Shown: piece by piece, positions 42,901-51,287 of the stretch
Layout: each line of letters begins with the position of its first letter
Numbering within the stretch: position 1 is the stretch's first letter
DNA from: Clostridiales bacterium
GTDB taxonomy: Bacteria > Bacillota > Clostridia > Christensenellales > Borkfalkiaceae
Reading direction: 5' to 3'
Length of the DNA stretch: 64,000 nucleotides
NCBI GenBank assembly: GCA_022508245.1
Contig: JAFLVO010000001.1
Coordinates: forward strand, 496,001 to 560,000
The notes under the pieces: generated by a model
The model's input: only the letters and a program-made list of their open reading frames with translations
Told to the model about the DNA's origin: nothing
The model's database searches: none
Made by a program: the position numbers and the translations under genes

Positions 42901-43027
42901 GTGCAAGATAATAGACTGGATGCAGAACATGAATTACATAACGCAATCCGAGGGGTCAAAGCCGAGAAAGGTGCTTTTGACCAAAGAAGAATTTGAAAAC
43001 ACATATGGTACCGACGTTGACGACTGA
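39980..43027 (+). CDS. ftsK: DNA translocase FtsK/SpoIIIE, long-linker form
   Basis: Pumps chromosomal DNA through the closing septum. The first 180 residues hold about four membrane helices. Then comes a roughly 350-residue acidic, Gln/Ser/Asp/Tyr-rich linker with no family character. The motor begins near residue 530: [15 protein letters not shown], Walker A [10 protein letters not shown] near residue 675, [14 protein letters not shown], Walker B [13 protein letters not shown] and [27 protein letters not shown]. The final 65 residues are the winged-helix gamma domain that reads KOPS-type signals. At 1015 residues it is longer than the 750-800 usual in Bacillota, because of the linker. rimO overlaps its 3' end. 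Confidence 0.95.
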   Translation: [1015 protein letters not shown]

Positions 43028-44354
43028 TTTTTCCTGTAAAAAATTCGGGATGATTTCTCTCGGTTGCGACAAGAACCGCGTAGATTCCGAAAAACTTTTG
43101 GCTATAATCAAAGAAAGAGGTTGCGAAGTTACAAGCGACCTTAATAAAGCCAATGTGCTTATTGTAAATACGTGCGCATTTTTAAACGCTTCACGCAAAG
43201 AGTCAATTGAAACGATAATAGAATGCGCCGCATACAAGAGCGTAAATCTTGAAAAAATCGTCGTAACGGGCTGTTTGCCTCAAAAATTTATAGACGAGAC
43301 CTTTGACGCGCTCACTGAAGCAGACGTTTTTCTCGGCACGGAAGATTACGCAAAGTTTTTCGAAGCGCTTGAAAAATCCTATGCGGGAGAACGCGTTAAT
43401 TTTGTAAACTGCGGCGCAAATATTGAGGGCGTTAAAAGGGTTCTGACAACACCCCAGCATTACGCCTACTTAAAGATTGCCGAAGGCTGCAACAATAGAT
43501 GCACTTACTGCCTTATACCCAAAATCAGGGGCAAATACGTCAGCTTTCCAATGGAGCGTCTTTTAAAAGAGGCAGAGGTGCTTGGCGATGTTTCTGAGCT
43601 GATTATAGTTGCGCAGGATGTTACTCGCTACGGCATCGATTTGTACGGGCAAAAAAAATTAAAAGATTTTTTACAAAAGGTGACAGCACTTGTCAACATT
43701 TATAGTGTAAGATTATTGTACTGTTATCCCGATATGCTTGATGACGAGCTTATTGCCGAAATCCGTGACAATCCAAAGATAGTAAAGTATCTGGACATTC
43801 CTTTGCAACATAGTGAGGACAGCGTACTGAAACTCATGAACAGACCCGCGGGAAGACGAGAATATCTTGCACTTATCAATAAGTTAAAGGAGCAAATTCC
43901 CGAAATTGCAATACGCTCAACCTTTATTGCGGGGTTCCCGGGTGAGAGCGAGGAGAACTTTGAAGGTCTATGCGAATTTTTAAAGGAAGCACAGCTCGAC
44001 AATTGCGGCTTTTTTGCCTATTCGCGCGAGCCCGATACGCCCGCTCATAAGCTAAAAGGTCAGATTTCTTACGGCATTAAGCGCAAGCGGGTAAAAAAGC
44101 TGTACGAAATTCAAAGGCAAATTTCGGCGGACAAGCTAAGAAATTACGTGGGCAAGGTTATTGAAGTTACTTGCGACGGCATAGATTATCGGAAAAACTG
44201 TTTTGTGGGAAGGGCGTACTTTCAGGCTCCCGAAATAGACGGCGTGGTTTATTTCAATGCACATACTGCGGTGCAGGGCGAAAGATATGCCGTTTTAGTA
44301 GAAAAAAGTGACAGCTACGACCTTTACGGGCGTTGCGAGGATTACAATGGGTGA
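43005..44354 (+). CDS. rimO: Ribosomal protein S12 methylthiotransferase RimO
   Basis: Radical-SAM enzyme that methylthiolates an aspartate of ribosomal protein S12. The N-terminal MTTase domain holds MISLGCDKNRVDSE and NTCAF and CLPQK cysteines. The radical SAM motif is AEGCNNRCTYCLIPKIRGKY near residue 155, and a TRAM domain ends the protein (EVTCDGIDYRKNCFVGRAYFQAPEIDG). MIAVGCDKNxVDSE-type wording separates RimO from MiaB. The start is uncertain: ATG 43005 overlaps ftsK by 23 bases, and ATG 43050 immediately before the conserved ISLGC is the alternative; neither has a strong SD. Confidence 0.94.
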   Translation: MVPTLTTDFSCKKFGMISLGCDKNRVDSEKLLAIIKERGCEVTSDLNKANVLIVNTCAFLNASRKESIETIIECAAYKSVNLEKIVVTGCLPQKFIDETFDALTEADVFLGTEDYAKFFEALEKSYAGERVNFVNCGANIEGVKRVLTTPQHYAYLKIAEGCNNRCTYCLIPKIRGKYVSFPMERLLKEAEVLGDVSELIIVAQDVTRYGIDLYGQKKLKDFLQKVTALVNIYSVRLLYCYPDMLDDELIAEIRDNPKIVKYLDIPLQHSEDSVLKLMNRPAGRREYLALINKLKEQIPEIAIRSTFIAGFPGESEENFEGLCEFLKEAQLDNCGFFAYSREPDTPAHKLKGQISYGIKRKRVKKLYEIQRQISADKLRNYVGKVIEVTCDGIDYRKNCFVGRAYFQAPEIDGVVYFNAHTAVQGERYAVLVEKSDSYDLYGRCEDYNG

Positions 44355-45012
44355 AAATTTGAACGAAAAAGAAATAGATAAAGAGAGTAGGGCGTATAAA
44401 TTCGCTGCTGGGAAAGGGGTAATGAATTTACCTAACAAATTGACTATCAGCAGAGTGGCAATGATCCCCGTATTTATACTATTTTTCTATTTTGAATTCA
44501 CGGGGCACTATTTTGTTGCACTTGGCGTGTTTGCAATTGCGTCTTTAACCGACCTTTTTGACGGCAAAATTGCAAGAAAATATAACCTTATAACCAATCT
44601 CGGAAAATTTCTCGACCCGATTGCCGATAAGGTCCTGGTTCTTTCCGCGCTTGTAGTGTTCTTGACAAGACCGCTGTGTTTTGGCGACTGGCTTGGCGAT
44701 TGGACACTCATTGCGGCGGGTTGCGGAGTTGCCGTTATACTTGCAAGAGAAATTATAGTAAGCGGTTTTCGCATGGTTGCCGCAAGCTCGGGGCTTGTAA
44801 TTGCCGCGGATATTTTCGGAAAATACAAGACCACTGCGCAGGATATTGCAGTCGTGGTTGCGCTTATAGGTGTAGGAGTCTACGAATTTCATGCCTTTGC
44901 AGGAGAGATAATTATTTATATCGGCATGGCATTCTTTGCACTTGCCGTACTTTTGACGGTAATTTCCGGCGTTAACTATTTGGTTAAAAACAGAGAAGTT
45001 CTTAAAAAATGA
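44347..45012 (+). CDS. pgsA: CDP-diacylglycerol--glycerol-3-phosphate 3-phosphatidyltransferase
   Basis: Makes phosphatidylglycerol phosphate at the inner membrane. The CDP-alcohol phosphotransferase signature D-G-x2-A-R-x8-G-x3-D-x3-D appears as FDGKIARKYNLITNLGKFLDPIADK near residue 90. About five to six hydrophobic segments follow NLPNKLTISRVAMIPVFI. ATG 44347 has GAGG upstream and overlaps the rimO stop by 8 bases (221 aa). An internal ATG at 44422, after AAAGGGG and directly before NLPNKLT, would give the usual family length and may be the true start. Confidence 0.93.
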   Translation: MGENLNEKEIDKESRAYKFAAGKGVMNLPNKLTISRVAMIPVFILFFYFEFTGHYFVALGVFAIASLTDLFDGKIARKYNLITNLGKFLDPIADKVLVLSALVVFLTRPLCFGDWLGDWTLIAAGCGVAVILAREIIVSGFRMVAASSGLVIAADIFGKYKTTAQDIAVVVALIGVGVYEFHAFAGEIIIYIGMAFFALAVLLTVISGVNYLVKNREVLKK

Positions 45013-46088
45013 GTACGGATAAATTTTTGCTTCTCATATTGAGAAATAAAAAAATAAACGAGTTTGAAAATGCGGATAAGCTAATCTCAACTTTCGGAAA
45101 TTCGGGTTATTGGTTTGATAAAATATCCTATATTGACTACGGAAATTCGCAGAGTATAGTTCAAGCCATAGAAGATGGGAAAAGTTGTTTTGAAAATACA
45201 GTGATTTATTATCCCCCCGAGATGGACGACCTATTAAGGACATATATAGAGAAAAGCTATTCGGCAAAATTCGATAGTTTAAACTGTCTTTTGTCCGAAA
45301 ATAAGAGCGTATTTCTTTTGAGTTCGGGCGCAGGCAGTGCTAAAAGTATAGATAATATTGCAACAATTCTGAATAAGAAGTACTGTAAAAGCTATTCGCG
45401 GGCATTTATAAAGGCGGTCGGCGCGCCGAATGGCAAAATTTCGGAGGCACTCGCCAAAGCAAAAGAAGTATGCGGTGACGTCGATTTTTGTATAAACGAG
45501 AAGTACGGAGAGAGCAGTATTGAAATTATTTACAGCTCCGATATGCCTAAAACCGTATATGACGGCGTAATGAGAGCACTGCTTGGGGTACTCAATGATT
45601 ACGTTTACGCCCTTGAAGATGTAACTCTTGCCGAGAGGCTTGTTGAGCTTTTAAAGCTTCGTAGAATGAATATTTGCGTTGCCGAGTCCTTTACAGGCGG
45701 CGGCGTAAGCAAACGGCTGGTTGAAGTATCGGGAGTTAGCGAGGTATTTTACGAGGGGCTGAACACCTATTCAAACCAAGCTAAAGAACAAAGACTTGGC
45801 GTAAAGAAGCAAACCCTATCGAAATACGGCGCTGTATCAGAGCAAACTGCCGCAGAGATGGCAGAAGGACTAATTTTAAGCGGAAATTGCGACGTAAGCA
45901 TTTCCACAACGGGAATAGCGGGACCTAATTCTGACAATACGAACAAACCCGTAGGACTGTTTTATATCGGTGTAGCCACAAAAGAGAGCGTACAGGTATA
46001 TAAGTATAATCTTAACAGTTCAAGGAAAAGCATTACGGAAACGGCAATAAATTTTGCGCTGTTTCTTGCGTATAAATTGATAAAATAA
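45009..46088 (+). CDS. cinA: CinA-like protein with intact amidohydrolase domain and eroded N-terminus
   Basis: The C-terminal 160 residues are the CinA/PncC domain that hydrolyses nicotinamide mononucleotide: AESFTGGGVSKRLVEVSGVSEVF near residue 225, YSNQAKEQRLGV with the conserved Tyr/Lys, and STTGIAGPNSDNTNKPVGL. The usual AESCTGG has Phe in place of Cys. The N-terminal 200 residues should be a molybdopterin-binding-like domain. They retain only weak resemblance and are shorter than normal, lacking a recognisable GDE start and NDGG-type loop. The ATG overlaps the pgsA stop (ATGA). The pgsA-cinA-recA order is common in Bacillota. Confidence 0.85.
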   Translation: MSTDKFLLLILRNKKINEFENADKLISTFGNSGYWFDKISYIDYGNSQSIVQAIEDGKSCFENTVIYYPPEMDDLLRTYIEKSYSAKFDSLNCLLSENKSVFLLSSGAGSAKSIDNIATILNKKYCKSYSRAFIKAVGAPNGKISEALAKAKEVCGDVDFCINEKYGESSIEIIYSSDMPKTVYDGVMRALLGVLNDYVYALEDVTLAERLVELLKLRRMNICVAESFTGGGVSKRLVEVSGVSEVFYEGLNTYSNQAKEQRLGVKKQTLSKYGAVSEQTAAEMAEGLILSGNCDVSISTTGIAGPNSDNTNKPVGLFYIGVATKESVQVYKYNLNSSRKSITETAINFALFLAYKLIK

Positions 46089-46101
46089 ATGAGGTATGAA
46101 T

Positions 46102-47109
46102 ATGAACGACGAAAAACTTAAGGCACTAAATTCTACTATTGCAATGATAGAGAAGCAGTACGGCAAGGGTGCCATTATGAAGCTTGGCGAAAACAACGTA
46201 AGCAGGGATATAGAGGCAATCCCAACGGGTTGCCTTGCCCTTGACCTTGCTCTCGGGGTCGGCGGTGTTCCGCGCGGCAGAATTCTTGAAATTTTCGGAC
46301 CCGAATCTTCAGGTAAAACTACGGTTGCTCTTCATCTTATTGCAGAAACGCAGAAAGCGGGCGGAGTTGCCGCGTTCATTGATGCAGAGCACGCGCTCGA
46401 TGCGCAGTATGCCGCTGCACTCGGTGTTGATACTAACGAGCTGTATCTTTCACAGCCCGATACCGGCGAGCAAGCGTTAGACATCTGCGAGTCACTCGTC
46501 CGTTCAAGCGCAATAGACCTTATTGTCGTTGACTCTGTTGCTGCGCTCACGCCAAAGGCGGAAATAGAGGGGGATATGGGCGATACACACGTTGGTTTGC
46601 TTGCAAGGCTCATGTCGCAGGCATTGAGAAAGCTGACGGCAATAACCAATAAATCAAAAACCTGCGTTGTATTTATCAATCAGCTCCGTGAAAAGGTGGG
46701 TGTTATGTTCGGAAACCCCGAAACCACGCCGGGTGGTAAGGCACTCAAATACTTTGCAACAATCCGCCTTGATATAAGAAAAGCCGACGCATTAAAGGGC
46801 GATGGCGAAATTATAGGCAATAGAGCCAAGTGCAAAGTCGTTAAAAATAAAGTCGCACCTCCTTTCAAGGTTGCGGAATTTGACATAATTTACGGCGAAG
46901 GCATTTCACAGGAGGGCTGCCTTATAGACTTGGGTGTTGAATACGGCATACTTACTAAGAGCGGCTCGTGGTTCAGCTATAACGACGAAAAGATTGCGCA
47001 GGGACGCGAGAAAATGCGTGAACTCTTAAAAACAAATGTAACACTTAAAGCAGAAATAGATGCTAAAATCAGGGCGGCATACAAGGCGGCTACGGAGAAA
47101 AAGGCTTGA
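46102..47109 (+). CDS. recA: Recombinase RecA
   Basis: Strand-exchange ATPase for homologous recombination and SOS induction. Canonical segments are [35 protein letters not shown] with Walker A near residues 65-72, [66 protein letters not shown]. An ATG six bases upstream abuts the GAGGT site, so ATG 46102 is used (335 aa). The acidic C-terminal tail of many RecAs is reduced to KAATEKKA. nadE overlaps the stop by one base. Confidence 0.98.
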   Translation: MNDEKLKALNSTIAMIEKQYGKGAIMKLGENNVSRDIEAIPTGCLALDLALGVGGVPRGRILEIFGPESSGKTTVALHLIAETQKAGGVAAFIDAEHALDAQYAAALGVDTNELYLSQPDTGEQALDICESLVRSSAIDLIVVDSVAALTPKAEIEGDMGDTHVGLLARLMSQALRKLTAITNKSKTCVVFINQLREKVGVMFGNPETTPGGKALKYFATIRLDIRKADALKGDGEIIGNRAKCKVVKNKVAPPFKVAEFDIIYGEGISQEGCLIDLGVEYGILTKSGSWFSYNDEKIAQGREKMRELLKTNVTLKAEIDAKIRAAYKAATEKKA

Positions 47110-49031
47110 TGAAATACGGCTTTGTAAAGGTCTGCGCGGCAACTCCCGAAATTAAGGTCGCTAACGTAGAGTTCAACTCAAATAACATAATCAATGCTAT
47201 AAAAGAAAGCGCAAAAATGGGAAGCGAAGTTACAGTATTCCCCGAGCTTTGCCTGTGCGGGTACACTTGCGGAGATTTATTCAACCAAAAAGTGTTGCTC
47301 GACAGTGTGGAAATAGCGCTTGCGCAGATATGCGAAGCAACGTCTGGAATTGATACCCTCGTGTTTGTCGGCGCGCCTATTGCAAACTGCGGTAAGCTGT
47401 ACAACTGTGCGGTTGCAATAAGCGGCGGGAAAATCTTGGGTATAGTGCCCAAAACCCATATTCCAAACTACGGCGAGTTTTACGAGCGCAGGTATTTTTC
47501 TCCCGCTCCTGAGGAGCCCTTCTATATCGATATTTGCGGCCAGCAGGATATATTGGTTGATTCACACATTATTTTCAGTGCGGCAAACTGCCCCGATTTC
47601 ACGGTTTCGGCGGAAATCTGCGAAGATTTATGGTCGCCCTTATCGCCCTCTATAGAGCATACCCAGGCGGGTTCAAATATTATTGTAAATCTTTCTGCCA
47701 GTGACGAACTTGCGGGCAAAGCGGGTTTCAGAAAGAGCCTTGTAAAAATGCAGTCCGCTAAGCTTATTTGCGGATATATTTACGCTGACGCGGGGGATGG
47801 CGAAAGCACCACAGATATGGCTTTTTCAGGTCACAATCTTATATGTGAAAATGGCGTTTGCGTTGCGGAAAGCAAGCTTTTTGAAAACGGTTTCTTGTAC
47901 GGCGAGATAGACGTCGAGTTCATCTCATTCGAACGCCGCAGAATGGCAAGCAGTTATTACAGTGACAATACCCAAGTATATTCTCACTATGCGGTTGTGG
48001 AATTTCAGACGGCAAATTCTCAAGCGGACATTTTAAGAGAAATTTCTAAAACCCCGTTTATTCCCCAAGGCGGCGAGCTCAATGAAAGAGCAGAGCTAAT
48101 TTTAACAATTCAGTCGAAGGGACTTGAAAAACGCCTCAAACATACGGGTGTAAAAACCGCCGTAATAGGCATTTCAGGTGGACTGGATTCGGCGCTTGCG
48201 CTGCTTGTAACCTGCCGGGCATTTAAAGCAATAGGTAAGTCTTTAAAGGATATTATTGCTATCACTATGCCCGCGTTCGGCACGACCGATAAGACAAAAA
48301 ATAATTCTTTAAAACTCATAGAGGCGGTAGGTGCGACCTGCAGAATTATTTCCGTAGGCGAAAGCGTTTTAAAGCATTTTGAGGATATAGGACATGATCC
48401 TGACGATAGAAATGTAACCTACGAGAATGCACAGGCGAGGATGAGAACGCTCGTGCTCATGGATATCGCCAACGACACTAACGGACTTGTAATAGGAACG
48501 GGTGATTTAAGCGAGCTTGCGCTCGGTTGGGCAACCTATAACGGCGACCATATGTCAATGTACGGTGTGAACGCTTCCGTTCCCAAGACGCTTGTCAAGC
48601 ATCTTATAAACTATGAAGCCGAAAAAATAGGCGGAGCGGCGGAAAAGGTACTTAAAGACATATTAAATACCGAAATTTCGCCCGAGCTGCTTCCCCCTGA
48701 AAAGGACGGCAGTATTGCTCAAAAGACGGAAGACTTGGTAGGACCGTACATTTTACATGATTTCTTTTTGTACTATGCGATAAGGTGCACTTTTGCGCCC
48801 GATAAAATTTATTATCTTGCAAACAAGGCGTTTAAAGGCGAATTTGACGCGCAAACGCTTAAAAAATGGCTCAAAAATTTCTATAAAAGATTTTTTGCAC
48901 AGCAGTTTAAGCGCTCGTGTGTTCCCGACGGTGTAAAGGTCGGTTCGGTGTGTCTTTCCCCCCGTGCTGACTGGCGCATGCCCTCTGATGCAACGGCAAA
49001 GCTTTGGCTTGATTTAATTGAAAAACTGTAA
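47109..49031 (+). CDS. nadE: Glutamine-dependent NAD+ synthetase
   Basis: Last step of NAD synthesis, amidating nicotinate adenine dinucleotide with ammonia from glutamine. The N-terminal nitrilase-like glutaminase domain (about residues 1-290) has the catalytic Glu in TVFPELCLCGYTCGDLF, Lys in PKTHIPNYGEFYERR and Cys in SAEICEDLWSP. The synthetase domain has the PP-loop VIGISGGLDSALAL near residue 355, followed by GTGDLSELALGWATYNGDHM. Length 640 is normal for the two-domain form. It is inserted between recA and rny, which are often adjacent in related genomes, and is coupled to recA (TGATG). Confidence 0.96.
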   Translation: MKYGFVKVCAATPEIKVANVEFNSNNIINAIKESAKMGSEVTVFPELCLCGYTCGDLFNQKVLLDSVEIALAQICEATSGIDTLVFVGAPIANCGKLYNCAVAISGGKILGIVPKTHIPNYGEFYERRYFSPAPEEPFYIDICGQQDILVDSHIIFSAANCPDFTVSAEICEDLWSPLSPSIEHTQAGSNIIVNLSASDELAGKAGFRKSLVKMQSAKLICGYIYADAGDGESTTDMAFSGHNLICENGVCVAESKLFENGFLYGEIDVEFISFERRRMASSYYSDNTQVYSHYAVVEFQTANSQADILREISKTPFIPQGGELNERAELILTIQSKGLEKRLKHTGVKTAVIGISGGLDSALALLVTCRAFKAIGKSLKDIIAITMPAFGTTDKTKNNSLKLIEAVGATCRIISVGESVLKHFEDIGHDPDDRNVTYENAQARMRTLVLMDIANDTNGLVIGTGDLSELALGWATYNGDHMSMYGVNASVPKTLVKHLINYEAEKIGGAAEKVLKDILNTEISPELLPPEKDGSIAQKTEDLVGPYILHDFFLYYAIRCTFAPDKIYYLANKAFKGEFDAQTLKKWLKNFYKRFFAQQFKRSCVPDGVKVGSVCLSPRADWRMPSDATAKLWLDLIEKL

Positions 49032-49036
49032 TAAAT

Positions 49037-49062
49037 AAGGCGCCGGTTTGGTGCCTTTTTTA
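49037..49062 (+). terminator. Terminator of the ftsK-to-nadE unit
   Basis: AAGGCGCC / GGTGCCTT stem (one G-T pair) with a GGTTT loop and a T tract. Confidence 0.8.
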
Positions 49063-49091
49063 TATATTTTGAAACAATTTAATTCAATAAA

Positions 49092-49120
49092 TTGACATTT
49101 GTCCAAGAAAGGTGTAGAAT
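49092..49120 (+). promoter_or_regulatory. Promoter of rny
   Basis: TTGACA (49092-49097), 17 bases, TAGAAT (49115-49120), about 70 bases before the start codon. Confidence 0.7.
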
Positions 49121-49188
49121 ATTAAACGGATATAAACGGCTTAATTTATAAGCATAGTATATATTTAATTTTATATCAGGAGGCAACA

Positions 49189-50805
49189 ATGAACTTATTG
49201 ACATTTTGCAGCCTGTTTCTTTCAAACCAAGCAACTATAATTGGTCTTGCGGTGGCGCTTCCGATTGGTGTTTTGGGTGCGTTGACCGGTGGATTTTTTC
49301 TTGGCGGATATATTAACCGCAAGAAAACTGACAAGAAAATTGGCGAAATCAGCGCCCTTCGCAGGAAGATGATTGACGACGCCAATCGTGAATGTAAAGA
49401 TTTGAAAAAAGAAGCGCTTTTGGAAGTAAAGGAACAGGAGCTGCAACGCAGAAACGATTTTGAAAAGGAGACGCGCGAGAAAAAGAGCGAACTCCAAAAG
49501 CAAGAACAGCGGCTTGTTCAGCGTGAAGAAATTCTGGATAAGAGGGAAGAATCCATTTTAAAACAGAACAACGCGCTTGAGCAGCAGAAAAAGGAACTAA
49601 TAAACAAAGAAAACGAAGTTAAGCAAACGCAGGAAAAGGTTAACCATCAGCACGAGCTTATGCTTCAGGAGCTTGAAAGAGTAGCACAGCTCACAAGGGA
49701 CGAGGCAAAAAAGCTTTTATCCAACGAAATTCTTGACGAAACCCGTCACGATGTGGCTATTCAAGTTAGAAATATTGAACAGACCGCAAAGGACGAAGCT
49801 ACCAACGAAGCAAAGAAAATTATATCTCTTGCCGTACAGCGCTGTGCTTCCGACCACGCATCTGAAATAACTGTGTCGGTCGTGCCAATCCCCAGCGACG
49901 ATATGAAGGCTAGGCTAATAGGCAGAGAGGGTAGAAATATCCGCGCTATCGAAAATGCAACAGGCATCGAGCTCATTATAGACGATACGCCCGAAGTTGT
50001 AATTTTGTCGGGTTTTGACCCCGTAAGGCGCGAAATCGCAAGGCTTTCACTTGAAAAACTTATTTCAGATGGTAGAATTCATCCCGCAAGGATTGAAGAA
50101 ACGGTTGAAAAAGTTAAAAAGGAAATGGAGCTGGAGATAAAGCAAGCAGGCGAAAGCGCTATGTTTGAAGTGGGAATTTTCGGACTGCACCCCGAAATTA
50201 TCAAGCTTTTGGGCAGACTGAAATTCAGAACAAGCTACGGGCAGAACGTGTATAAACACTCAATTGAGGTTGCACAGCTTGCAGGACTTATGGCGCAAGA
50301 GCTTGGATTGGATGTAAATCTTGCAAAGCGTGCAGGGCTTTTACACGATATCGGCAAAGCTGTCGACAAAGAGCAGGAAGGAACTCATATTCAGCTGGGT
50401 GCCGATCTTGCCAAAAAATACAGAGAGAGCCACAAAGTTGTCAACGCAATAGCTGCTCATCACGGCGATGTTGAGCCCACTACGGTTGAGGCGGTGCTTG
50501 TCGCGGCTGCTGACGCAATATCCGGAGCAAGACCTGGTGCAAGAAGAGAAACGGGTACTAACTACGTTAAAAGGCTTGAGAAGCTTGAAAATATCGCGGG
50601 CGGCTTCAGTGGTGTAGATAAATGCTACGCAATTCAAGCAGGTAGAGAAGTACGCGTAATTGTCAACCCCGATAAGATTGACGATGCCCAGACACTTTTC
50701 CTAGCTAAAGATATAGCAAAGAAAATTGAGAGCGAGCTTGAATATCCCGGACAGATCAAGGTAAATGTTATAAGGGAATTCAGAGCAAGCGAATACGCAA
50801 AATAA
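49189..50805 (+). CDS. rny: Ribonuclease Y
   Basis: Membrane-bound endoribonuclease that initiates mRNA decay. An N-terminal helix at about residues 12-42 ([24 protein letters not shown]) is followed by a Glu/Lys/Gln-rich coiled coil to about residue 200. Then comes a KH domain ([29 protein letters not shown]) and an HD domain with [19 protein letters not shown] and AAHHGDVEP holding the metal ligands. It ends with the conserved [27 protein letters not shown] precedes the ATG. Confidence 0.97.
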   Translation: MNLLTFCSLFLSNQATIIGLAVALPIGVLGALTGGFFLGGYINRKKTDKKIGEISALRRKMIDDANRECKDLKKEALLEVKEQELQRRNDFEKETREKKSELQKQEQRLVQREEILDKREESILKQNNALEQQKKELINKENEVKQTQEKVNHQHELMLQELERVAQLTRDEAKKLLSNEILDETRHDVAIQVRNIEQTAKDEATNEAKKIISLAVQRCASDHASEITVSVVPIPSDDMKARLIGREGRNIRAIENATGIELIIDDTPEVVILSGFDPVRREIARLSLEKLISDGRIHPARIEETVEKVKKEMELEIKQAGESAMFEVGIFGLHPEIIKLLGRLKFRTSYGQNVYKHSIEVAQLAGLMAQELGLDVNLAKRAGLLHDIGKAVDKEQEGTHIQLGADLAKKYRESHKVVNAIAAHHGDVEPTTVEAVLVAAADAISGARPGARRETGTNYVKRLEKLENIAGGFSGVDKCYAIQAGREVRVIVNPDKIDDAQTLFLAKDIAKKIESELEYPGQIKVNVIREFRASEYAK

Positions 50806-50819
50806 TTGATAAAATGATA

Positions 50820-50850
50820 AACCCGTTGCAAATGCAACGGGTTGTTTTTA
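50820..50850. terminator. Terminator between rny and the flavodoxin gene
   Basis: Eleven-bp stem AACCCGTTGCA / TGCAACGGGTT with an AA loop core, followed on the plus strand by GTTTTTATTG. It touches the convergent flavodoxin stop codon. Confidence 0.82.
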
Positions 50851-51282
50851 TTGTTTCTGATTATATTTTTTTATAACTTCACCTATAAACTTTTGTGCGT
50901 TGTCAAAGTCGTCTGAATTTGGATGCCATTTGTTTTTACCGAGGAATATCCCACGGCATGCGAAAGTCCCCAACACATTATTGCCTCTGTCATTTAAAAG
51001 CTTTACAAGCGTACTATTAACCTTATTTAAATTGTTATATCCGCTAGTAGAGAATACAAAACAATTTTTTGATTTCAAGGTTTTTGCAAATTTAATCAAG
51101 TCTTTATAGTGCTTGCCTAAAAATATTCCGCTTCCAAGTCCGATTAAGTCGTATTCTTCAAGTTTATAATTATTTACATCCTCCAAAGTCGTTATACTGG
51201 CGGGAGCCGCTTCAGACATTGCTTCGGCAATTTGCATAGTGTTGCCCGCTCCTTTGGATTTTACAATAATTAAAATTCTCAT
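50848..51282 (-). CDS. Flavodoxin-like protein
   Basis: Small FMN-binding electron carrier or oxidoreductase module. It opens with a beta strand, then VKSKGAGNTMQIAEAM in the position of the phosphate-binding loop, LIGLGSGIFLGKHYKDLIKF, and the second FMN-contact strand CFVFSTSGYNN near residue 80, then GTFACRGI near 108. At 144 residues it is the short form. It lies five bases after the PadR-like gene on the same strand with AAGGTAA before its ATG, so the two are co-transcribed. Its partner is unknown. Confidence 0.82.
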   Translation of the reverse strand: MRILIIVKSKGAGNTMQIAEAMSEAAPASITTLEDVNNYKLEEYDLIGLGSGIFLGKHYKDLIKFAKTLKSKNCFVFSTSGYNNLNKVNSTLVKLLNDRGNNVLGTFACRGIFLGKNKWHPNSDDFDNAQKFIGEVIKKYNQKQ

Positions 51283-51287
51283 TCAAA

